From Thermopetrobacter sp964430935 (lineage in GTDB: Bacteria > Pseudomonadota > Alphaproteobacteria > Rhizobiales > Aestuariivirgaceae), in NCBI GenBank assembly GCA_964430935.1, contig CAYSHK010000053.1:43356-107355 (forward strand): a stretch of DNA of 64,000 nucleotides, in the 5' to 3' direction. Shown one piece after another: positions 17,664 to 24,187 of the stretch. Every line of letters starts with the position of its first letter. Position 1 is the first letter of the stretch. Position numbers and translations under genes: made by a program. The notes below the pieces were generated by a model. It worked only from the letters and a program-made list of their open reading frames with translations, was not told the origin of the DNA and ran no database searches.

Positions 17664-17981
17664 GAACGGATCCGCGGACCGTTTTCCCCTTGCATCGCCC
17701 GGCGTTCGGGCATATACACGGTCCCGCCGTTGTCCCGGTCGGGGGCTGAACGGAAGGTCGCGCGCATCCATGCTCCGGTTCGCGGAGGGCGGTGCGGCGA
17801 CAGGGCGAACGTCGAGACGGCGACCCGCGGGACCGCGGGTGCGGACGTCCGGGCGGTCTGCCCGCCTTCCCGTGTCTCCGCTCATCTGACGGATCCCTCA
17901 TGGCCTTTCCGGGCCGGCAAGGGAGGCTTCGCGCCGGGAGACGACGCACCGAAGCGAACAGAAGCAGGAAAGGCCGTTTTC
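17664..17981 (+). promoter_or_regulatory. rpsF operon promoter and structured leader
   Basis: This 318-base stretch holds TTGCAT (17690-17695), a 17-base spacer and TATACA (17713-17718), one of the best sigma-70-type promoters in the window. The resulting leader of about 255 bases contains the stems ACCCGC/GCGGGT (17823-17828 with 17835-17840) and CGGGC/GCCCG just downstream. A long structured leader ahead of rpsF would fit autogenous control by bS6:bS18, but the known binding motif could not be confirmed by eye. Confidence 0.6.
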
Positions 17982-18383
17982 ATGCCCTACTACGAGCATG
18001 TCTTCCTGATGCGTCAGGACCTGGCTCCGGCCCAGGTGGACGCCATCATCGAGAACCACAAGAAGATCATCGAGGATGCCGGCGGCAAGGTCGGCAAGGT
18101 GGAGAACTGGGGGCTGCGCACGCTGGCCTACAAGATCCGCAAGAACCGCAAGGCGCACTACGTCCTCATGAACCTCGACTGCCCCGCCGACGCGGTGAAG
18201 GAGCTGGAGCGCAACGAGCGTCTCTCCGACGACGTGATCCGGTTCATGACCGTCCGCGTGGACGAGCTGGAGGAGGGTCCCTCCGCCATGATGCGCGCCC
18301 GCGAGGAGCGGGGCCGCGGTCGCGGTGGCCGCGGAGGCGCCCCGCGCCACGGCTCCAGGAACGAAGACAAGAAGGAGGGCTGA
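17982..18383 (+). CDS. rpsF: 30S ribosomal protein bS6
   Basis: bS6 binds bS18 and 16S rRNA on the 30S platform. The 133-residue protein has the conserved start MPYYEHVFLMRQDLAPAQ, NWGLRTLAYKIRKNRKAHY and the end of the fold RFMTVRV. It is followed by a Gly/Arg-rich tail (GRGRGGRGG) that extends it beyond the usual 95-110 residues, as in many alphaproteobacteria. rpsR follows after 3 bases. Confidence 0.97.
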   Translation: MPYYEHVFLMRQDLAPAQVDAIIENHKKIIEDAGGKVGKVENWGLRTLAYKIRKNRKAHYVLMNLDCPADAVKELERNERLSDDVIRFMTVRVDELEEGPSAMMRAREERGRGRGGRGGAPRHGSRNEDKKEG

Positions 18384-18386
18384 TCC

Positions 18387-18623
18387 ATGAGCGCACCCGT
18401 CCGCAGACCGTTCTTCCGCCGCCGCAAGACCTGCCCGTTCTCCTCGGACAATTCTCCGAAGATCGACTACAAGGACGTGCGTCTGCTGCAGCGCTACATT
18501 TCCGAACGCGGTAAGATCGTGCCCTCGCGCATCACCGCCGTCTCGGCGAAGAAGCAGCGCGAGCTGGCCCGCGCCATCAAGCGCGCGCGCATTCTGGGGC
18601 TGCTGCCCTTCATCATCAAGTAA
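18387..18623 (+). CDS. rpsR: 30S ribosomal protein bS18
   Basis: The 78-residue protein shows RPFFRRRKTCPFS at the N-terminus, IDYKDVRLLQRYISERGKI in the core and KKQRELARAIKRARILGLLP at the end, all diagnostic of bS18. It pairs with bS6, encoded just upstream. A very stable hairpin (18737-18772) lies in the 202-base gap that follows. Confidence 0.98.
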   Translation: MSAPVRRPFFRRRKTCPFSSDNSPKIDYKDVRLLQRYISERGKIVPSRITAVSAKKQRELARAIKRARILGLLPFIIK

Positions 18624-18736
18624 CGCGACATGACCTGAAGCCCTGCCGCATGGCGCGGGGCGACGGTTGGGGCCGGACGGCCTCTAACCCGAAGGAACGG
18701 GGACAGCCAGTGGAACACGGAACGCACAATTCGACA

Positions 18737-18772
18737 GGGGCCCTTCTCCGCGGACATGCGGGGAAGGGCCCC
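18737..18772 (+). other. 15-bp hairpin between rpsR and the DUF2232 gene
   Basis: GGGGCCCTTCTCCGC (18737-18751) pairs with GCGGGGAAGGGCCCC (18758-18772) with a single G-U pair and a six-base loop. There is no T run after it, so it is more likely a transcript-processing or stability element than an intrinsic terminator. It separates the abundant ribosomal message from a membrane protein gene. Confidence 0.65.
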
Positions 18773-18825
18773 GCCGTGCCCGCCCGGGGGCGGAACGTTC
18801 CCGTGCGTACCGGGGAGGGCGGCCG

Positions 18826-19803
18826 ATGAGCGGGCGTTCGTGGATCGTCATGGCCATGGCCGCGGGCGCGCTCTCCGGCGTGGCCTTTCTCGGCATCGTC
18901 GCACCGTCCCTGGTGTCGATCCTCATGTTCTACATGGCGCCCCTGCCGCTGTTCATGGTGGGGCTGGCCTTCGGACTGCCGGCCGCGGCGCTGGCGGCGC
19001 TCTCCGGACTGGTCTTCGTCACCTTCGTGCTCAGCCCCAAGGCGGCGGCGTTCTATGCCGTCTCCATGGCGATCGCACCCGTCGTACTGGTGCATCTGGC
19101 GCTGAAGTGGCGGCCGGCCGCGGGCGGAGCCGAGGGGGAGGCGGCGGATGAAAGCGGCAGGGAGTGGTATCCGGAGGGGCGTCTGCTGCTGTGGACGGCC
19201 TTCATGGGGGGCGCGCTGGTGAGCGTGCTTCTGCTGATGACCGGGCCGGACGTGGGGACGATCCGCGCGACGCTGTCGCGGATGGCGGAACAGATGCTGA
19301 AGATGTCCGGGGCCGCCGGCGAACTGCCGACGGACCAGGTGGAGCGTCTGAAGGAATTCGTCTCCGTGGCGACGCCGCTGGTTTCCACGGCGTTCTGGGT
19401 CGTGGCCATGCTCTTCAACCTGTGGCTCGGCGCGAAACTGGTGCGCGCGTTCGGCTACGCGACGCGGCCGTGGGCGCCGTTCTGGAAGCTCACCTTCCAT
19501 CCCCGCGCCATGGTGGCGCTGGCCGTGGCCTCGTTCGCCACCTTCCTGCCGGGCCTCGCGGGTCTGATCGGTTCCGTCTTCGCCGTGGCGCTGCTCGCGG
19601 CCTTCGCCATTCTGGGATTCGCGGTCATCCACGGCCTGACATTGGGCAATCCCTGGCGGAACGCCATTCTGGCCGTGCTGTACGGCGGCCTGATCGTCAT
19701 GGGCTGGCTGATCCTGCTGCCGCTGGTGGCGCTGGCGCTGGCCGACCTGACCTTCGACCTGAGGAGAAAGTACTTCGAACGGCATCCGCCTCCCCGGACC
19801 TGA
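18826..19803 (+). CDS. DUF2232 membrane protein
   Basis: The 325-residue protein is mostly hydrophobic with about eight membrane segments and a periplasmic or cytoplasmic loop of about 60 residues in the middle (GEAADESGREWYPEG). It fits the DUF2232/YybS-like family, often encoded between rpsR and rplI in alphaproteobacteria; the function is unknown. GGGGAGGG precedes the ATG at 18826. rplI follows after 66 bases. Confidence 0.8.
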   Translation: MSGRSWIVMAMAAGALSGVAFLGIVAPSLVSILMFYMAPLPLFMVGLAFGLPAAALAALSGLVFVTFVLSPKAAAFYAVSMAIAPVVLVHLALKWRPAAGGAEGEAADESGREWYPEGRLLLWTAFMGGALVSVLLLMTGPDVGTIRATLSRMAEQMLKMSGAAGELPTDQVERLKEFVSVATPLVSTAFWVVAMLFNLWLGAKLVRAFGYATRPWAPFWKLTFHPRAMVALAVASFATFLPGLAGLIGSVFAVALLAAFAILGFAVIHGLTLGNPWRNAILAVLYGGLIVMGWLILLPLVALALADLTFDLRRKYFERHPPPRT

Positions 19804-19869
19804 GGGCGGATGCGGAATCGGATTCTGCAAATTCCGGAACAACAAACTGATCTGAAAGGAGAAAGAAAC

Positions 19870-20526
19870 ATGCAGGTCATTCTTCTGGAGCGTGTCGAGA
19901 AGCTGGGCAAGATGGGAGACGTGGTCACCGTCAAGGATGGCTACGCCCGCAATTTCCTGCTGCCCCAGGGCAAGGCCCTGCGTGCCACCAAGGCCAATCT
20001 GGAATACTTCGAGAAGCAGCGCGAGGAGCTGGAGCGCAGGAACGCCGAGGCCCGCGCCGTCGCCGAACGGCACGCGGAGAAGATGGAGGGCGCCAAACTG
20101 GTGCTGATCCGCGCCGCCGGCGAGGCCGGACAGCTCTACGGCTCCGTCTCCACGCGCGACATCGCCAATGCCGTCAAGGACGAGCTGGAGGTCGAAATCG
20201 CCCGCAACCAGGTGATTCTCGACAAGCCCATCAAGATGATCGGTCTGCACGACGTGACCGTGCGCCTGCATCCCGAGGTCGCCGTGACCGTGACCGTCAA
20301 CGTGGCCCGCACCGAGGAGGAGGCCGAGCTGCAGGCCAAGGGCGAGATCCTGACCGGCTCCGCCGCCGAGCGCGAGGAGGCCCGCGAGGCGGCCGAGCGC
20401 ATGCTGGCGGAGATCGAGGCCGCCCAGGCCGAGGCGGACGCCGAGGAGAGCGGCGAGGCCGGAGAGGACGCCGCCGCCGGGACGGAAGGCGGAGAGGAGG
20501 CCTCCGACGGGGAGACGCGGGACTGA
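19870..20526 (+). CDS. rplI: 50S ribosomal protein bL9
   Basis: bL9 binds 23S rRNA near the L1 stalk and restrains frameshifting. The 218-residue protein has the N-domain signature MQVILLERVEKLGKMGDVVTVKDGYARNFLLP, here given only in part: VILLERVEKLG and GYARNFLLPQGKA. A long connecting helix and a C-domain with GQLYGSVSTRDIA follow. A Glu/Ala-rich acidic tail of about 60 residues extends it beyond the usual 150. GGAGAAAG precedes the ATG. A strong terminator follows. Confidence 0.97.
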   Translation: MQVILLERVEKLGKMGDVVTVKDGYARNFLLPQGKALRATKANLEYFEKQREELERRNAEARAVAERHAEKMEGAKLVLIRAAGEAGQLYGSVSTRDIANAVKDELEVEIARNQVILDKPIKMIGLHDVTVRLHPEVAVTVTVNVARTEEEAELQAKGEILTGSAAEREEAREAAERMLAEIEAAQAEADAEESGEAGEDAAAGTEGGEEASDGETRD

Positions 20527-20570
20527 GCCATACCCGGCGGTGCCGTGACGCATCCGCATCCATCCATGAA

Positions 20571-20608
20571 GGGCGCCGTTCCCCCCGCGGGGCGGCGCCC
20601 TTTTCCTT
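20571..20608 (+). terminator. intrinsic terminator after rplI
   Basis: GGGCGCCG (20571-20578) pairs with CGGCGCCC (20593-20600), followed by TTTTCCTT. It separates the ribosomal protein cluster from the thiamine operon. Confidence 0.88.
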
Positions 20609-20676
20609 GTTCCTTCCGCCATGCACGCATGGTGCGCTTGGCGTGCGGGCGGAGAATGTGCTAAGAGCGCGGAGAA

Positions 20677-20767
20677 CCTCATTGGGGTGCCCGAAAGGGC
20701 TGAGAGGCCGGTCTTCCGGCCAACCCATGGAACCTGATCCGGGTCATGCCGGCGGAGGGAATTGAGG
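20677..20767 (+). promoter_or_regulatory. TPP riboswitch (thi box)
   Basis: The conserved blocks are all present: GGGGTGCCC (20684-20692), GGGCTGAGAGG (20697-20707), a variable GGCCGGTCTTCCGGCC arm, GAACCTGATCCGGGTCATGC and GGCGGAGGGAA near 20751-20761. P1 closes through CCTCA (20677-20681) and TGAGG (20763-20767). Thiamine pyrophosphate binding would switch off the five-gene operon downstream. No terminator follows, which points to translational control of the first gene. Confidence 0.96.
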
Positions 20768-20814
20768 GATGAGCAATCATTCTTCCATGCATAGCCGTCC
20801 ATTTCCGCCCGCGC

Positions 20815-20828
20815 CCGCCTTTCGGCGG
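20815..20828 (+). promoter_or_regulatory. Shine-Dalgarno-sequestering hairpin (riboswitch expression platform)
   Basis: CCGCC (20815-20819) pairs with GGCGG (20824-20828) around a TTTC loop. The right arm is the first part of GGCGGAG, the ribosome site 9 bases before the GTG start at 20840. Formation of this stem would hide the site. This matches the translational OFF design common in Gram-negative TPP riboswitches. Confidence 0.6.
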
Positions 20829-20839
20829 AGTGCGGCATC

Positions 20840-21586
20840 GTGAGCGGAACGACACGACCGGAGGCGGAAGACCTCGCCGCGCTGGCGGCCCTGCGTCGTC
20901 GGAGACCGCGCGTGCAGTGCGTGCTCGGCGCGGTGTCGGCGCCGTTCGTGGCCGATACGGTTCTCGCGGTCGGCGGTGCGCCCTCCATGACCCATGCCCC
21001 CGACGAGGCGGCCGTGCTGGCGGCCGCGGCCGATGCCGTGCTCGTGAACATCGGTCAGCCGGATGCCGAACGGCGCGCCGGCGCGCTGGCCTGCGCCCGG
21101 TCCGCGGCGGAAGCGGGCGTGCCGTGGCTTCTGGATCCGGTGCTGGCGCATGCCGCGCCGTCCCGGTTGCAACTGGCGTGGGAGCTGCTCGGACACGCAC
21201 CCGCCATCGTCAAGCCCAACCGCGACGAACTGGCCGCCCTCTCGCCGGGCGGACCGTCCCCGGAGGAAGCGGTGTGGGCCCTGGCGCGATCGTGCGGCGC
21301 GGTCGTGCAGTGCACGGGCGATCCGGACATCGTGGGCGACGGGGAGGAACTCCACCGCATCGCCGGTGGTCATGAATGGATGGACCGCTCCGTGGGCTTC
21401 GGCTGCGCGCTGGGCGGGTTGACCGCCGCGCTTCTGGCCGTGACGGACCCGCGGGGCGCGGCGCTCGCCGCCTGCCGGACATTCGCGCGGGCGGCGGAAC
21501 TGGCGCTCGCCGACGCCCATGGGCCGGCGTCCTTCCGGGTGGCCTTCGTGGACGCCCTTCACCGGATTTCGGAGGAAGCGGAATGA
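20840..21586 (+). CDS. thiM: ThiM-like hydroxyethylthiazole kinase, divergent
   Basis: ThiM phosphorylates hydroxyethylthiazole for thiamine salvage. The 248-residue protein keeps the fold landmarks: VQCVLGAVSAPFVADTVLAVGGAPSM (N-terminal part), NIGQPDAERRAGAL, PWLLDPVLAHAA, and the end motif around the conserved Cys. That last motif reads VGFGCALGGL instead of the usual TGTGC, and the central motif is IVKPNRDEL instead of IRGNASEI, so substrate or activity may differ. It starts with GTG, is first in the TPP operon, and overlaps thiE by 4 bases. Confidence 0.75.
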   Translation: MSGTTRPEAEDLAALAALRRRRPRVQCVLGAVSAPFVADTVLAVGGAPSMTHAPDEAAVLAAAADAVLVNIGQPDAERRAGALACARSAAEAGVPWLLDPVLAHAAPSRLQLAWELLGHAPAIVKPNRDELAALSPGGPSPEEAVWALARSCGAVVQCTGDPDIVGDGEELHRIAGGHEWMDRSVGFGCALGGLTAALLAVTDPRGAALAACRTFARAAELALADAHGPASFRVAFVDALHRISEEAE

Positions 21587-22254
21587 ATGCGGATGCACTC
21601 CGTCTATACGTGATCGTCGACCCTTCGGCCTGCGCCGGCCGGGATCCCGTGTCCGTCGCCCGGGCGGCCGTCCGGGGAGGGGCAGGCATGGTCCAGTTGC
21701 GGGACAAGCGCGACGACATTCCCGCCATGCTGGAACTGGCGCGGGTCATGGGCCGCGCCGTGCGGGAGGAGGGAGCGCTCTTCGTCGTCAACGACCGCGT
21801 GGATGTGGCGCTCGCCGCCGGTGCCGACGGCGCGCACGTGGGGCAGCGGGACCTGCCGCCCGCCGAGGCGCGCGGACTGCTGGGCGGAGAGGCGGTGGTC
21901 GGCCTGTCCCTGAAGACGGCGGCGCAGGTGGACGCCGCTCCCGTGGACGTTCTTTCCTACGGTGCGCTCGGCGGGATCTTCCCCACGTCCAGCAAGGAGC
22001 AGGACACGCCCCCGGCGGGGCTGGAGGGACTGGCCGGACTGTCCCGCCGGCTGCGCTCCCGCGCGCCGAACCTGCCCGTCGTGGCCATATCCGGGATCAC
22101 CGTGGATAATGCCGCCTCCGTCGTGGCCGCGGGTGCCGATGGCGTGGCGGTCATATCCGCCGTCTGCGCGGCGGACGATCCGGAGGCCGCCGCGCGGGCC
22201 CTGCGCCGCGAGGTGGACGGAGCGCTCGCCACGCGGCTGGAGGGCGGGCGATGA
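21583..22254 (+). CDS. thiE: thiamine-phosphate synthase
   Basis: ThiE joins HMP pyrophosphate and thiazole phosphate to make thiamine phosphate. The 223-residue TIM barrel shows MVQLRDKRDD, FVVNDRVDVALAAGADGAHVG, YGALGGIFPTSSK and VVAISGITVDNA, matching the phosphate and pyrophosphate sites. Its ATGA overlaps with both thiM and thiD show tight coupling. Confidence 0.92.
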   Translation: MNADALRLYVIVDPSACAGRDPVSVARAAVRGGAGMVQLRDKRDDIPAMLELARVMGRAVREEGALFVVNDRVDVALAAGADGAHVGQRDLPPAEARGLLGGEAVVGLSLKTAAQVDAAPVDVLSYGALGGIFPTSSKEQDTPPAGLEGLAGLSRRLRSRAPNLPVVAISGITVDNAASVVAAGADGVAVISAVCAADDPEAAARALRREVDGALATRLEGGR

Positions 22255-23051
22255 CGGCCGTGGTTCTGGCGGTGGGGGGGATCGATCCGACCGGCCTTGC
22301 CGGACTGGCCGCGGACGTGCGGGCCGGTGCCGCGGCCGGCGTGCACGTGGCCACGGTCGTTTCCGCGCTGACGGTCCAGAACGGACGCGGCGTGTCCCGG
22401 GTCGAGCCGGTGTCCCCGCGGCTTCTGGCCGCACAGATGCGGGCGGTCCTGGAGGATCTGCCCGTGGGAGCCGTGAAGATCGGTCTCGTGCCGGAAGCGC
22501 GGCTTCTGGCCGCGATCATGGACACCCTCGACGGCAGAAGGGTCCCGGTCGTGCTCGATCCCGTCCTGTCCGCCACGTCGGGCGGACGTCTCTCCGGCGT
22601 CGGCATCTCCGACCTGGCCCGGGCGGCGGAAGCCGGCGAGATCCTGCTGACGCCGAATCTCGACGAGGCGGCGGAACTCCTGGGCGGAGGGAGCATGGAC
22701 GGCCTCGAGGACATGAAGGACGCCGCGTCCGGACTGGCCCGACGGACGGGATGCGCCGTGCTGCTCAAGGGCGGACACCTGGAGGAGGGCGGGACCGTCG
22801 CGGACGTACTGTGCGACGGCCGGATCGTCAGCGTCTTCAGGACGCATCGCGTGCCGGCGCGGGCGAGGGGAACCGGATGCGCGCTGGCGACGCTGATCGC
22901 CGCCGGGCTCGCCCATGGCCGGGAGCTGGGGAGCGCGGTACCGGCTGCGCGGCGGATGGTTTCGGAAGCATTGGAAAGGATTGCGGCGGGGCCGGCGCCG
23001 GAGGGTGTTCCCTCCGTGCTTCCGCTTGCGCCGGAAGACGGCCGGGCATGA
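22251..23051 (+). CDS. thiD: hydroxymethylpyrimidine (phospho)kinase
   Basis: ThiD phosphorylates HMP twice to give the pyrimidine substrate of ThiE. The 266-residue ribokinase-fold protein has VGGIDPTGLAGLAADV (usual form GSDPSGGAGI), SALTVQNGRGV, VKIGLVPEA, LDPVLSATSG, LTPNLDEAAEL and the anion-hole motif ARGTGCALAT near residue 205. Several motifs vary slightly from consensus, but the catalytic Cys and the Gly loop are intact. It overlaps thiE by 4 bases. Confidence 0.9.
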   Translation: MTAVVLAVGGIDPTGLAGLAADVRAGAAAGVHVATVVSALTVQNGRGVSRVEPVSPRLLAAQMRAVLEDLPVGAVKIGLVPEARLLAAIMDTLDGRRVPVVLDPVLSATSGGRLSGVGISDLARAAEAGEILLTPNLDEAAELLGGGSMDGLEDMKDAASGLARRTGCAVLLKGGHLEEGGTVADVLCDGRIVSVFRTHRVPARARGTGCALATLIAAGLAHGRELGSAVPAARRMVSEALERIAAGPAPEGVPSVLPLAPEDGRA

Positions 23052-23091
23052 GCGGTTCCGGCCTTCATCGGGAAACGGAAGGAGACACGCG

Positions 23092-24171
23092 ATGAAAACC
23101 ACGCGAAGAGGATTTCTTGCGGCGGCCGCCGCCGTGACGGGCGGCGGGGCGCTGTCCGCTCCGGCGGTCGTCGCGGCGCCGGCGCGGGAGGTGCGCATGG
23201 TGACGTCCTGGCCGAAGAACATGCCGGGCCCCGGCGTATCCGCAGAAAGGCTGGCGGCGGAGATCGGCCGGCTCACCGGCGGCCGCCTGCGGGTGCGCGT
23301 ACATGCGGCGGGAGAGCTCGTGCCGCCCCTGGCCGTGTTCGACGCGGTGCAGAACGGCACCGCGGAGATGGCGCACACGGCATCGCTGTTCTGGGCCGGA
23401 AAGATGCCGGCCGCGGCGCTGTTCACCGCCGCTCCCTACGGATTGTCGCCGGTGGAGCATCAGGCCTGGCTGGAGAACGGCGGCGGACGGAAGCTGTGGG
23501 AGGAGCTCTACGCCCCCTTCGGGATTCAGCCGCTTCTGGCCGGCAACACCGGACCCTCCATGGGCGGCTGGTTCCGTCGGCCGATCCGCTCCGTGGAGGA
23601 CTTCCGGGGATTGAAGATGCGCATGCCGGGGCTGGGCGGGCGGATCATCCGGCGCATGGGCGCCACGCCGGTCACCCTGCCGCCGGGCGAGATCCTGCCG
23701 GCCCTGCAGGCGGGTACCATCGACGCCACGGAGTTCCTGGGACCGTTCGGCGACATGGCCCTGGGCCTCCACAAGGTGGCCAAGAACTACCACTATCCGG
23801 CCTTCCACGAACCGAACGGCGCGGGCGAACTGCTGATCTCGCGGAAGCTGTGGGACGGACTGGAGCCGGACCAGCGGCTTGCCGTGGAGGTCGCGTGCCG
23901 CTCCGAGGCGGCCCGGACGCTGGCCGAGCATTCCTGGCGGAACGGCACCGCGCTCGAGGCGCTGCGCACGAAGCACGGCGTGCGGGTGCTGCCCTATCCT
24001 GAGGACGTGCTCACCCTGGCGAGAAAGGCCGCGGACGAGGTCATGGCGGAGCTGGCCGCCCATGACGCGATCAGCCGTCGCATCGTCGAGTCCATGCTCG
24101 CCGCCCGCGGACATCTGTCCGACTGGAGCGACATGTCCATGCGCGCCTTCCTGCGGGCGCGGATCAGCTGA
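23092..24171 (+). CDS. TRAP transporter solute-binding protein, TakP-like (DctP family)
   Basis: The 359-residue protein has a Tat-type signal (KTTRRGFLAAAAAV) and is periplasmic. The mature part follows the TRAP binding protein fold with VRMVTSWPKNMPGPGVSAE, AEMAHTASLFWAGKMPAAA, GNTGPSMGGWFRRPI, GLKMRMPGLGGRI and ALQAGTIDATEFLGPF. The last holds the carboxylate-contact region. This wording resembles the alpha-keto-acid binder TakP of Rhodobacter. No DctQ or DctM membrane gene is nearby. It lies between thiD and thiC in the TPP-regulated operon, suggesting a thiamine-linked ligand, which is inference. Confidence 0.88.
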   Translation: MKTTRRGFLAAAAAVTGGGALSAPAVVAAPAREVRMVTSWPKNMPGPGVSAERLAAEIGRLTGGRLRVRVHAAGELVPPLAVFDAVQNGTAEMAHTASLFWAGKMPAAALFTAAPYGLSPVEHQAWLENGGGRKLWEELYAPFGIQPLLAGNTGPSMGGWFRRPIRSVEDFRGLKMRMPGLGGRIIRRMGATPVTLPPGEILPALQAGTIDATEFLGPFGDMALGLHKVAKNYHYPAFHEPNGAGELLISRKLWDGLEPDQRLAVEVACRSEAARTLAEHSWRNGTALEALRTKHGVRVLPYPEDVLTLARKAADEVMAELAAHDAISRRIVESMLAARGHLSDWSDMSMRAFLRARIS

Positions 24172-24187
24172 AACGGGGAGAATTCCG

